Assembly: GCA_002379985.1 (NCBI GenBank)
Contig: DFVG01000047.1
Location: 103,247-167,246, forward strand
DNA: 64,000 nucleotides
Reading direction: 5' to 3'
Origin: Flavobacteriaceae bacterium UBA4166
Lineage (GTDB): Bacteria; Bacteroidota; Bacteroidia; Flavobacteriales; Flavobacteriaceae
In this document: piece by piece, positions 1-8,811 of the stretch
How positions within the stretch are numbered: position 1 is the first letter of the stretch
How the letters are laid out: every line of letters begins with the position of its first letter
The notes under the pieces: generated by a model
Database searches by the model: none
What the model was told of the DNA's origin: nothing
What the model saw: only the letters and a program-made list of their open reading frames with translations
Program-made: the position numbers and the translations under genes

Positions 1-66
1 ACTAGGGCTCGAACCTAGACTCTTCTGGACCAAAACCAGACGTGTTGCCAGTTACACCATGGGCCA
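1..66 (-). tRNA. tRNA-Gln (anticodon UUG), 3' end cut by window edge
   Basis: The reverse complement starts TGGCCCATGGTGTAAC and folds as a cloverleaf. The anticodon stem TCTGG/CCAGA encloses the loop TTTTGGT, giving anticodon TTG (Gln). The T arm is CTAGG-TTCGAGC-CCTAG. The 3' half of the acceptor stem (expected TGGGCCA) is missing after its first base because it lies left of position 1. A strong promoter sits just upstream. Confidence 0.95.
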
Positions 67-83
67 ATACCAGAATGCGGATG

Positions 84-114
84 CAAATTTAATAGAAACT
101 TTTTCTTGCACAAA
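84..114 (-). promoter_or_regulatory. Promoter of tRNA-Gln
   Basis: On the minus strand TTTG (111-114) is followed after 19 nt by TAAATTTG (84-91). This matches the Bacteroidota primary-sigma consensus (TTTG, about 19 nt, TAnnTTTG). The -7 box ends 17 nt before the first base of the tRNA. Confidence 0.85.
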
Positions 115-243
115 CAATTTTACTCAAAAAACACTTCAAAATCAATAAGAAGATTGAAAATAAACATCCAGCACGTACGTTAGTAGTATTTTAGCTATGG
201 GGGTACTCTTTAAATTAGTAAATTCGCCCTACCAAAACATTGT

Positions 244-3200
244 ATGCCTATGGGGTCTTTCAATTACAACAAATGGAATCAAATTTTAGGTTGGGGCGTT
301 TTTGCAATCGCGCTGATTACCTACTGGCTTACGGTAGAGCCTACTGCCAGTTTTTGGGATGCCGGTGAATACATTGCTACCTCCTCCAACCTAGAAGTAG
401 CCCACCCGCCGGGAGCACCATTATATCAGCTATTGGGGGCCTTCTTTTCCATATTTGCGTTGGAACCCACTCAAATAGCACTTACCATCAACTTAATGTC
501 GGTTTTCGCTAGTGCATTTACCATTTTATTCATGTTTTGGTCCATGACGATCTTGCTAACCGAAGTGATTAGCATTCACAAACCCATCAAATCCAATACC
601 TCCAAAGCTATCCTAGGAAGTGCCGCCGTGGCCGCACTCGCCTTTACGTTTACTGATAGTTTTTGGTTTAGTGCGGTAGAAGCCGAAGTATACGCCTCCG
701 CCGCCTGTGTTTTGTCAATTCTATTCTATTGCGGACTCCGTTGGCAGCGTGAAATGAATACTACCCGTGGCAATCGTTGGTTGATATTGATTTCGTTTAT
801 TGTCGGACTTTCCTTCGGAATTCACTTTATGGGGTTACTAACGATCCCGGCTATCGGCCTCCTATATTACTTTAAGAATTACAAAACCATTACGCTCAAG
901 AACTTTATCATGGCTAATGTGGTGAGTGTGGCCGTATTGCTTTTTATTTTCAAATTATTGCTTCCGATGACACTCAAGTTTTTTAGTGCTTCGGAATTGT
1001 TCTTTGTCAACAGCATTGGCTTACCTTTTAACTCGGGTACCATCATCGCCGGCTTGTTCTTTATTGCCTTGTTTTACTTCGGACTCAATTACACTCGTAA
1101 AAAGAACTACGTACGGGTGAATACCGGAATTCTTTGCGTGCTGTTCATTTTTATCGGTTTCTCCAGTTGGATCATGCTTCCGGTTCGTGCCAACGCCGGC
1201 GTAGTGATTAACGAGAATAACCCAAACAATGCCCGGGAACTACTAGCGTATTACAACCGGGAACAATATCCTGAAACCCACCTGTTCTACGGTCCTCAAT
1301 TTACCGAAATCTATGCCGGACTCGATCGTGAAAATCCTTACACAGATGATGAACCGAAATATGAAAAAGACGAACAACAAGGAAAATATGTAGTAGTAAA
1401 CGATTACAAAAATTCGGGTCAAAATTTCGACGATGCACACAAAGTATTTCTCCCCAGAATGTGGAGTGCCGAGCACGTAGAAAATTATTTGGAATATACA
1501 GACGGACTCGAATTTTCAATTAAACGCGAGTACCGCGGCGAACAACGCTTGGTGGAAGAAGTGACGCAGTTTAAAAGAGCTTTTGAAGAAGGACTGGTAG
1601 ACAGCGAAGATTACAATAGTTTCATGCAAAATTTTGGGCAATTTTTTGACGTGGAGCCTCCTTCCTTCGGAGACAATATAGCATTCATGTTTCAACACCA
1701 ATTCAGCTACATGTACTGGCGCTATTTTATGTGGAATTTTACCGGACGGCAGAATGACGTTCAAGGGCGTGGAAGTATCCTTAACGGAAATTGGCTCAGT
1801 GGGATTGGTTTTATAGATAAATTACGCCTTGGAACCCAGGACAACCTTCCGTCTGATATTGAAGGAAATAAAGCCCGTAATACCTATTATTTTCTCCCCT
1901 TGATCTTGGGGATCTTAGGATTGGTGTTTCATTTCAGAAACGATAAAAAAACGTTTTGGGTACTCTTCGTATTCTTTTTGTTCACCGGAATAGCACTTAA
2001 GATATATCTTAACGAACGCCCTTTTGAACCACGTGAACGAGACTACGCCGTAGTAGGCTCCTTTTATGTTTTTGCTATGTGGATCGGTTTTGGAGTCTAC
2101 GCACTCTATGAACTTGCCAAAGAATATTTGAAACCAAAAGTAGCGCTACCTATCGTGTTAGCAGCTACCACATTGGCAGCTCCGGTCTTGTTAGCCACTC
2201 AAAACTGGGACGATCACGATCGCTCTAACCGATACACCGCAAACAGCATGGGCAAAATGTACCTTGACTCCTGTGACGAGAATGCAATTCTATTTACCAT
2301 TGGAGATAACGACACCTTTGCGCTGTGGTATGCACAAAATATCGAAGGGTACCGACAAGATGTTCGGGTGGTTAATACGAGCCTCTTCCAAACGGCCTGG
2401 TATATCGATGATATGAAGAAAAAAGCATTTGATAGCGATCCTATTCCATCACAACTTACCCATGACAAATATACCTTCGGAACCCGAGAATACATTGTCT
2501 TTCAACCTACTCAACAAGACACTATCGACATTAAGACCTGGATGAATTGGGTGGCCAGCGACAATCCTGCGACCAAGGTTGAATTGAACAGTGGGCGATT
2601 TGCGAATACGTTCCCCTCGAAGGTCATTCGAGTTCCGGTGGATAAAGAGGCCGTCTTAAGAAACGGGATTGTCCCTCAAAAAGATGCTGATAAGATCGTT
2701 CCTTATATCGACATTAAACTATCAGGCGACGTGCTTTATAAAAGCAGTATGATGATGCTGGATATCATTGCAAATAATGACTGGGAACGCCCCATTCATT
2801 TTAGCGGCGGTAGCTTTGGTGACGATGATTATATTTGGATGAAAGACTACCTACAATTACAGGGAACCACCTATAAACTAGTTCCTATAAGAACCCCTGT
2901 GGATCCTAGAAATCCCTTTGATATGGGACGCATTGACAGCGAAAAAATGTATGATATTGTGATGAATTGGGACTGGGGTAACAGCGGAAGTGATGACATT
3001 TACCACGATACCGAAACGCGACGTAACGGCATCACCTATAGGAGTAATCTCGCGCGTTTAGCGGAGACGCTTATGAATGAAGGAAAAAACGAAAAAGCGG
3101 AGAAAGTACTGGATTTAGGCATGGAAAAAATGCCGGTAAAATATTTTGAATACTACTCGCTGTTAGAACCTTTTGTTTTGGGTTACTACGAGCTAGGAAA

Positions 3201-3543
3201 ACCTGAAAAAGCCCGAGCCATTTATGAAGATGTGACAACAATCTTCCAAGAACACTTGTCCTATTACAGCGGCATGAAGGTAAAACGGCAATACCCTATA
3301 GCGGAAGAAATTATCAGTGACATGGAGCGCTATCGGAGTTTAGTGGATATTGCGATTGTGTATGATGAGGAAGCGTTCGCGAGAGCGGAAGCGGCCAAAT
3401 TCAATGATTATTTAAAGCTCTTCCGTCACTTCTACAGTCCGGATGAAAACTTAGATGTTGATTCTAAATTGGAAGCGGAAGATTCGTTACCTATGTTACC
3501 AGACACCATTGTGGAAGACGGTACCGAGGTGGGATTGGAGTAA
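244..3543 (+). CDS. DUF2723 multi-pass membrane protein, candidate protein O-glycosyltransferase
   Basis: A 1099-residue protein. The N-terminal ~330 residues are a bundle of hydrophobic segments, and another hydrophobic cluster lies around residues 545-655. The conserved DUF2723 motif is in the first external loop: FWDAGEYIA with D39 and E42, followed by HPPGAP at 54-59. An acidic pair in this loop is typical of PMT/GT39-like, GT-C fold glycosyltransferases. The C-terminal third is soluble, presumably periplasmic, and ends in helical TPR-like repeats (about 940-1020). The vertebrate DUF2723 relative TMEM260 is an O-mannosyltransferase; bacterial members are mostly uncharacterised, so the enzymatic role is inferred from family. 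ATG at 244 is chosen; a second ATG two codons later is possible. The gene runs 12 bp ahead of a polysaccharide deacetylase, probably as one transcript. Confidence 0.85.
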   Translation: MPMGSFNYNKWNQILGWGVFAIALITYWLTVEPTASFWDAGEYIATSSNLEVAHPPGAPLYQLLGAFFSIFALEPTQIALTINLMSVFASAFTILFMFWSMTILLTEVISIHKPIKSNTSKAILGSAAVAALAFTFTDSFWFSAVEAEVYASAACVLSILFYCGLRWQREMNTTRGNRWLILISFIVGLSFGIHFMGLLTIPAIGLLYYFKNYKTITLKNFIMANVVSVAVLLFIFKLLLPMTLKFFSASELFFVNSIGLPFNSGTIIAGLFFIALFYFGLNYTRKKNYVRVNTGILCVLFIFIGFSSWIMLPVRANAGVVINENNPNNARELLAYYNREQYPETHLFYGPQFTEIYAGLDRENPYTDDEPKYEKDEQQGKYVVVNDYKNSGQNFDDAHKVFLPRMWSAEHVENYLEYTDGLEFSIKREYRGEQRLVEEVTQFKRAFEEGLVDSEDYNSFMQNFGQFFDVEPPSFGDNIAFMFQHQFSYMYWRYFMWNFTGRQNDVQGRGSILNGNWLSGIGFIDKLRLGTQDNLPSDIEGNKARNTYYFLPLILGILGLVFHFRNDKKTFWVLFVFFLFTGIALKIYLNERPFEPRERDYAVVGSFYVFAMWIGFGVYALYELAKEYLKPKVALPIVLAATTLAAPVLLATQNWDDHDRSNRYTANSMGKMYLDSCDENAILFTIGDNDTFALWYAQNIEGYRQDVRVVNTSLFQTAWYIDDMKKKAFDSDPIPSQLTHDKYTFGTREYIVFQPTQQDTIDIKTWMNWVASDNPATKVELNSGRFANTFPSKVIRVPVDKEAVLRNGIVPQKDADKIVPYIDIKLSGDVLYKSSMMMLDIIANNDWERPIHFSGGSFGDDDYIWMKDYLQLQGTTYKLVPIRTPVDPRNPFDMGRIDSEKMYDIVMNWDWGNSGSDDIYHDTETRRNGITYRSNLARLAETLMNEGKNEKAEKVLDLGMEKMPVKYFEYYSLLEPFVLGYYELGKPEKARAIYEDVTTIFQEHLSYYSGMKVKRQYPIAEEIISDMERYRSLVDIAIVYDEEAFARAEAAKFNDYLKLFRHFYSPDENLDVDSKLEAEDSLPMLPDTIVEDGTEVGLE

Positions 3544-3554
3544 CACCTAACGGT

Positions 3555-4187
3555 ATGTGGACGTCGGTCACGGTTCCGAAACTGATACAGAGTGCATATC
3601 CAAAGCGTGTTTGGTCGCTTCCAAAGGAAAAAGACCAAATATTCTTAACCTTTGACGATGGGCCTATTCCGAAAGTAACACCTTGGGTACTCTCGGAACT
3701 ACAAAAATATGAGGCAAAAGCAACCTTTTTTTGCATAGGAGATAACATCAAAAAGCACCCTGAAATCTTCCAACAAGTGATCGCTGAAGGACACGCAATT
3801 GGCAACCACACCCAGCATCACCTGAACGGTTGGAACACTTCACTTGAAAAATATGTTGAGGAGGTCGCCGCTTTTGAAGAAACTTTCAAAAACAATACGA
3901 AACTATCATTATCGTTGTTTCGGCCGCCTTATGGGAAAATGACTTCAAAGCAAGCGCAGCAGGTCCTAAAAAAAGGATATCAAATTATTATGTGGAGTAT
4001 TTTAAGCTACGACTATGACGCGAACGTTTCCGAAGAACAGTGCTTACAAAATGTCCTAAAACATTTGAAACCGGGTGCCATTGTTGTCTTTCACGATAGC
4101 CTTAAAGCTGAAAAAAACCTGCGGTGGGCTCTTCCAACAGTATTGGAAACCATTCAGAAAAAAGGATGGAATGCAGCGTCCCTATAG
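3555..4187 (+). CDS. Polysaccharide deacetylase family protein (NodB domain)
   Basis: A 210-residue metal-dependent deacetylase of carbohydrate esterase family 4. The NodB motifs are in order: LTFDDGP (residues 31-37, catalytic and metal Asp), GNHTQHH (83-89, metal His85 and His89), FRPPYG, and VVFHDS near the C-terminus. The protein has no convincing signal peptide and no extra domain, so it is a minimal single-domain member that probably acts on N-acetylated sugars of the envelope. Its exact substrate (peptidoglycan, chitooligosaccharide or an acetylated glycan) cannot be read from the sequence. It follows the DUF2723 gene by 12 bp, which suggests co-transcription and a shared role in surface glycans. 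Confidence 0.88.
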   Translation: MWTSVTVPKLIQSAYPKRVWSLPKEKDQIFLTFDDGPIPKVTPWVLSELQKYEAKATFFCIGDNIKKHPEIFQQVIAEGHAIGNHTQHHLNGWNTSLEKYVEEVAAFEETFKNNTKLSLSLFRPPYGKMTSKQAQQVLKKGYQIIMWSILSYDYDANVSEEQCLQNVLKHLKPGAIVVFHDSLKAEKNLRWALPTVLETIQKKGWNAASL

Positions 4188-4200
4188 GACGTCTTATAAT

Positions 4201-4497
4201 TTACACGTACTCTTGAACGAGACTAATGAGTGTATTGGCATCTTGCTCCCCGCTTTGGCGCCACTTCATTTCGCCATTCTTGTAGATCATTAATGTGGGC
4301 AATCCTTTCACACGAAGTGCTTCTGCCAATTCTGAATTTTTCTCGACATCAATTTTAATCACTCGAGCTTTATCACCCAAAGCGGCGGCTACATCGCGAA
4401 GCACAGCGTGCATCTCTTTGCAAGCATCGTCCCACTCGGTATAGAAATCGAGAAGTACGGGGACGTTGGTTTCAATTAATTCACCAAATTTTGACAT
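4201..4497 (-). CDS. Thioredoxin-fold protein with degenerate active site (WDDAC)
   Basis: A 98-residue single thioredoxin domain. The fold landmarks are present: LLDFYTEW at the position of the active-site strand, the cis-proline loop GLPTLMIY, and the following KNGE turn. The usual WCGPC motif is replaced by W22-D-D-A-C26, so the nucleophilic first cysteine is Asp and only the second cysteine remains. Ordinary disulfide reductase activity is therefore unlikely; a binding or chaperone-like role, or monothiol chemistry, is possible. It converges on the polysaccharide deacetylase with 13 bp between stop codons and lies downstream of the metallophosphoesterase on the same strand. Confidence 0.85.
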   Translation of the reverse strand: MSKFGELIETNVPVLLDFYTEWDDACKEMHAVLRDVAAALGDKARVIKIDVEKNSELAEALRVKGLPTLMIYKNGEMKWRQSGEQDANTLISLVQEYV

Positions 4498-4540
4498 ACG
4501 TTCTTACATTCAGTTCTACAAATATAACATTTCCCGCGAA

Positions 4541-5770
4541 TTACGCGTTCGCAGCCCGCTTTTTAAGGGTGATGACTGTAACCTCAGGCCAAATACCCAC
4601 ACGCCCCGGATAGCCTAAAAAGCCAAAACCGCGATTCACATGAATATACTTACCCAGATCCTCATACACTCCCGCCCAGTTCTCGTAGCGATATTTTACA
4701 GGACTCCATTTGATCAATCCTGGAATTTCGATCCCAAATTGCATTCCATGGGTATGACCGCTCAAAGTCAATTGAATATTCTTCTTACTAGCCTTCACTT
4801 CTTCTTGCCAATGTGACGGATCATGGCTCATTAAGATCTTAAAATCAGAATCTGCTACTCCTTCACAAGCTTTGGTAAGATCGCCCGCTTTTTTAAATCC
4901 TCCGGCTCCCCAATTTTCAACCCCCACAAGTTTGATCGTTTCGTTGTTTCGGGTAAGACTTCGGTGTTCGTTTAAAAGAAGGTCCCAACCCATATCACGT
5001 TGCAATTTTTTGAGACGATTCAGATTTTCTTCTTGTTCTTCGGAAGAGTTCCATTGCACATAATCACCATAATCGTGATTCCCTAATACTGAAAAGACCC
5101 CGTCTTTCGCTCGAAGCGACCCGAATAAGTCTTTCCATCGATCCATTTCACTGGCGAGATTATTGACCAAGTCGCCCGTAAACAAAATAACATCACTCTG
5201 CTGTTCATTGATCAGCTCAATGCCGTAGCGCACTTTTTCTTCATTGTCAAAACTACCGCTGTGCACATCACTAATTTGAGTAATCGTGTACCCGTCAAAG
5301 GCATCCGGTAGATCATCAAACACTAGGGTATGTCGTAATACTTGATACTGATATTTTCCGCGCCACATGCCATACAGCAAAGAAAGAAACGGAACCGCTG
5401 CCACACCTAAGGCCACACCGCTGAGGAATTTTCTTCGGGACGGAAGATGAAATCCTTCCGAATTACCTCCTAATTTATTAAATGCTGCCACAAAGATCCG
5501 TACGATATCCTCGGCAAACATGAACCCTATCAGTAATAACTTCGGAACAAAAAATGCTAAAAACAATCCAAACGTATACATACGCGTGGGTGTCATGGTT
5601 CTGGAGGAATCACCTCCGTAACTCAGTTGGTAGATAAACATCCCTAATAATCCTACAGAAATAGCAATGTATACCGCATTTAACCAAGGCTGTCGCACAA
5701 AGGTTCTAAACGCTTGGAAAGCGTAAATATCTACCAGAATATAAATGATTATAAAAATGATCCAGCGCAT
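4541..5770 (-). CDS. Membrane-anchored metallophosphoesterase (YkuE/YaeI-like)
   Basis: A calcineurin-like phosphoesterase of 409 residues. All five motif blocks are visible: ITQISDVHSG, LFTGDLV, LGNHDYG, MSHDPSHW and SGHTHGMQFG, giving a dinuclear metal site. The N-terminus holds about four transmembrane segments, then a PSRRKFL sequence followed by another hydrophobic stretch, resembling an internal twin-arginine-type anchor. The catalytic domain is then probably outside the cytoplasmic membrane. Start: the open frame extends 72 codons upstream, but that stretch lacks character and overlaps the divergent mannosidase gene; ATG at 5770 (MRWIIF, start of the first TM segment) is preferred. Relatives include UDP-diacylglucosamine-type and undefined hydrolases; the substrate is unknown. 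Confidence 0.87.
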   Translation of the reverse strand: MRWIIFIIIYILVDIYAFQAFRTFVRQPWLNAVYIAISVGLLGMFIYQLSYGGDSSRTMTPTRMYTFGLFLAFFVPKLLLIGFMFAEDIVRIFVAAFNKLGGNSEGFHLPSRRKFLSGVALGVAAVPFLSLLYGMWRGKYQYQVLRHTLVFDDLPDAFDGYTITQISDVHSGSFDNEEKVRYGIELINEQQSDVILFTGDLVNNLASEMDRWKDLFGSLRAKDGVFSVLGNHDYGDYVQWNSSEEQEENLNRLKKLQRDMGWDLLLNEHRSLTRNNETIKLVGVENWGAGGFKKAGDLTKACEGVADSDFKILMSHDPSHWQEEVKASKKNIQLTLSGHTHGMQFGIEIPGLIKWSPVKYRYENWAGVYEDLGKYIHVNRGFGFLGYPGRVGIWPEVTVITLKKRAANA

Positions 5771-5874
5771 GGGCACAAAAAATTGAGTGTTAAAAATATT
5801 AGTTTTTAAAAAGTTGCTCGGCCAAAATTCTGTTTTTAACGCTATTTTGTATCTTTTCCCTTTGATTCTTTTCC

Positions 5875-8811
5875 ATGAAACGCATCCTTGGTTTTCTTTC
5901 CATTTGGTTACTGTTAAGTTGTTCTGAAAAAGAAACACATACTCCTGCTCAAAAAGATGCCTCCCTGACTGCTTATGTAAATCCATTTATCGGGACGGGA
6001 GGTCACGGACACACCTATCCCGGGGCGACCTTGCCCTTTGGGATGATGCAATTAAGCCCCGATACCCGACTTGACGGCTGGGATGGGTGCAGCGGGTATC
6101 ATTATTCTGACTCCTATATTTACGGCTTTTCACATACGCATCTTAGCGGCACGGGTGTTAGCGACTATGGCGATGTATTGCTGATGCCAACGGACACCTT
6201 GATCTTCCATAACGGTGCCGATGGAGCTCCCGGGTATCGTGCCTATTTTCAACACAAGAATGAAAAAGCATCACCGGGTTATTACGAAGTTGTATTGGAC
6301 AGCACTCAAATTGAAGTAGCTCTTACCGTTACCCAACGGGCCGGAATGCATCGGTATCGCTATCCTTCTTCGGAAGCTCAATTCTTACTGCTAGATCTGG
6401 AGCATCGCGATAAGCTACTGGACTATGACATTGAAAAACTTAGCAACTATGAATTTCAAGGCTATCGCCATTCGGAGGCGTGGGCAACCGACCAACGACT
6501 TTATTTTTATCTGAAGTTCTCACACCCAACAAAACAACCAACCTATTTTCATCGTGGGACCGACCGACGGAATCGGATGTTGGGGGTAGCATTTGACAAT
6601 CCCAATAACGATCCGGTGTATGTTACTGTGGGTATTTCGGCCGTGGATGCAGCAGGTGCCAAACGCAATGCGGAAACTGAAATTGGGAATAAATCCTTTG
6701 AAACTATCCAAAAGGAAGCTGATAGTATTTGGGAACGACAACTGGAGAAGATCATCGTTGAAAGCCCTTCCGAAGCTTATAAAACTAACTTTTACTCCGC
6801 CTTATATCATACCATGCTGGCGCCCAATCTGTATCAGGATGTGGATGGTCGCTACCGCGGAATGGACCTCGAAATTCATGAATCGACAGATTTCAATTAT
6901 TATACGGTCTTCTCGCTTTGGGATACTTACCGCGCTACGCATCCCTTGTATACGCTGATAGAACAAAAACGCACCACAGATTTTATTAACACCATGCTAG
7001 CCAAATATGACGAAGGTGGGATCTTGCCTATTTGGGACCTCGCCGGAAACTATACCGGTTGTATGATCGGGTATCACGGGGTATCCGTTATCGCTGATGC
7101 CTATCGCAAAGGCATTGATGGATTTGATGCCGAAAAAGCCTTCGCTGCCATGAAGCACAGCGCCATGCAAGATCATTTGGGGTTGGCTTCTTATAAGGCA
7201 AAAGGATTTATTCCGGTGGAAGAAGAAAGCGAGAGTGTTTCTAAAACCTTGGAATATGCTTATGACGATTGGACGATTGCACAAATGGCGAAAGAACTAG
7301 GAAAGGAAGAAGAGCGCGCCCTATTTCTGAAACGCGCACAAGTTTACAAAAATGTATTTAACCCCGAAACCGGTTTTATGCAAGGTCGCTTTAGAAACCA
7401 ATGGTTTGGCCCATTTGATCCCTACGAAGTGAACTTCAATTATACCGAAGCGAACGCTTGGCAATATAGCGTTTACGTACCGCAGGATATCTCAGGACTC
7501 ATAGCGATGATGGGCGGAAAACAAGCGTTCAGAAAGCATTTAGATCAACTTTTTACCGCAAAACAGGAAACTTCAGGTCGCGATCAAGCTGATATTACCG
7601 GACTCATAGGGCAATACGCCCACGGGAACGAACCGAGTCATCATATGGCATATTTATACAATTTTGTGAATGCACCGGAAGAAACGCAACGACTCACGCG
7701 AGAAATTCTAACCACCCTATACCAAAACCAACCTGATGGCATCTCAGGTAATGAAGACTGCGGACAAATGAGTGCTTGGTACATTTTCAGCAGTCTGGGT
7801 TTTTATCCTGTGACGCCCGGAAATAACCAATATATAATTGGGAGTCCGTTGTTCCCAAAAGCAAGCCTTCAGCTGGAGAACGGGAAGACCTTTACGATCA
7901 TTTCTGAAAACAATTCCGAAGAGAACCCCTACATACAAAAGGCGACATTAAATGGTAAGCCCTTAGATAGATCGTATCTCTATCATCACGAGATCATGGA
8001 AGGAGGCACTTTAGTTTTTACTACGGGACCTACGCCTAGTGCTTGGGGCACGACTGATGCCGAAATTCCAACGACTGCGATCACCGAGTCTTTGATCGTT
8101 CCAACCCCCTTTATTGCTTCCGGTGAGGCCGTATTTAAAGAGCAAACTAAGGTGAGTTTGGGAAGTGTGACTTCGGAAAGTTCTATTTATTACCGAATCG
8201 ATGAGGGGCCCTTTACAGAATTTAAGGAACCCATTGTTCTTTCGGAAAGCGCTCAACTACAAACGTATGCGGTCCAAAAGAATGGGCAAATGAGCGATAC
8301 CATCACGACCGAGTTTTTTAAATTAGACCCCAACAGGAGCATTACGCTGGAGACCGAATACGCCAATCAATACAGTGCGGGTGGGAATGACGCATTGATC
8401 GACGGACTCAAAGGAGCGCGTGATTTTAGGACCGGGGCATGGCAGGGCTATCAAGATACCGACGTGATTGCCGTAGTGGATTTAGGAAGCATTCAGCCCA
8501 TTGATAGTATTAAAGTAGGGTTTCTTCAAGATCAACGCAGTTGGATCTTTCTTCCTACCGAAGTTGAATGTTTTGTCGCTACACAACCGGACCGGTATTA
8601 CAAAAACCTTCCTACACACTATTTTAAAGCAGAGAAACCTTCCGAAGTCATCGATATGAAAACTGCAGGTTTTGACATGCGAGGCTATAGCGCGCGATAC
8701 ATAAAAATTATTGCAAAAAACGTAGGGCCTGTCCCCGATTGGCATTTAGGAGCACCTTATGATGGAAAAGCTTGGATATTTATTGACGAAATTGAAATTG
8801 AAACACCATGA
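5875..8811 (+). CDS. GH92 family alpha-mannosidase, lipoprotein
   Basis: A 978-residue glycoside hydrolase family 92 enzyme; the family consists of calcium-dependent exo-alpha-mannosidases that trim N-glycans and yeast mannan. Family signatures: GTGGHGHTYPGATLPFG near residue 40, a GCMIGYHGV block in the catalytic (alpha/alpha)6 barrel, and GNEDCGQMSAWY in the region of the catalytic bases. The N-terminus MKRILGFLSIWLLLSC is a lipoprotein signal with SEKE after the cysteine, compatible with surface export in Bacteroidota. Beyond the core (after about residue 740) are a chitobiase-like CHB_HEX_C domain and a discoidin/F5-8C-like carbohydrate-binding domain, so it is a multi-module enzyme. Linkage specificity (alpha-1,2/1,3/1,6) cannot be read off. 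Its stop codon overlaps the next ATG by 4 nt (ATGA). Confidence 0.95.
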   Translation: MKRILGFLSIWLLLSCSEKETHTPAQKDASLTAYVNPFIGTGGHGHTYPGATLPFGMMQLSPDTRLDGWDGCSGYHYSDSYIYGFSHTHLSGTGVSDYGDVLLMPTDTLIFHNGADGAPGYRAYFQHKNEKASPGYYEVVLDSTQIEVALTVTQRAGMHRYRYPSSEAQFLLLDLEHRDKLLDYDIEKLSNYEFQGYRHSEAWATDQRLYFYLKFSHPTKQPTYFHRGTDRRNRMLGVAFDNPNNDPVYVTVGISAVDAAGAKRNAETEIGNKSFETIQKEADSIWERQLEKIIVESPSEAYKTNFYSALYHTMLAPNLYQDVDGRYRGMDLEIHESTDFNYYTVFSLWDTYRATHPLYTLIEQKRTTDFINTMLAKYDEGGILPIWDLAGNYTGCMIGYHGVSVIADAYRKGIDGFDAEKAFAAMKHSAMQDHLGLASYKAKGFIPVEEESESVSKTLEYAYDDWTIAQMAKELGKEEERALFLKRAQVYKNVFNPETGFMQGRFRNQWFGPFDPYEVNFNYTEANAWQYSVYVPQDISGLIAMMGGKQAFRKHLDQLFTAKQETSGRDQADITGLIGQYAHGNEPSHHMAYLYNFVNAPEETQRLTREILTTLYQNQPDGISGNEDCGQMSAWYIFSSLGFYPVTPGNNQYIIGSPLFPKASLQLENGKTFTIISENNSEENPYIQKATLNGKPLDRSYLYHHEIMEGGTLVFTTGPTPSAWGTTDAEIPTTAITESLIVPTPFIASGEAVFKEQTKVSLGSVTSESSIYYRIDEGPFTEFKEPIVLSESAQLQTYAVQKNGQMSDTITTEFFKLDPNRSITLETEYANQYSAGGNDALIDGLKGARDFRTGAWQGYQDTDVIAVVDLGSIQPIDSIKVGFLQDQRSWIFLPTEVECFVATQPDRYYKNLPTHYFKAEKPSEVIDMKTAGFDMRGYSARYIKIIAKNVGPVPDWHLGAPYDGKAWIFIDEIEIETP

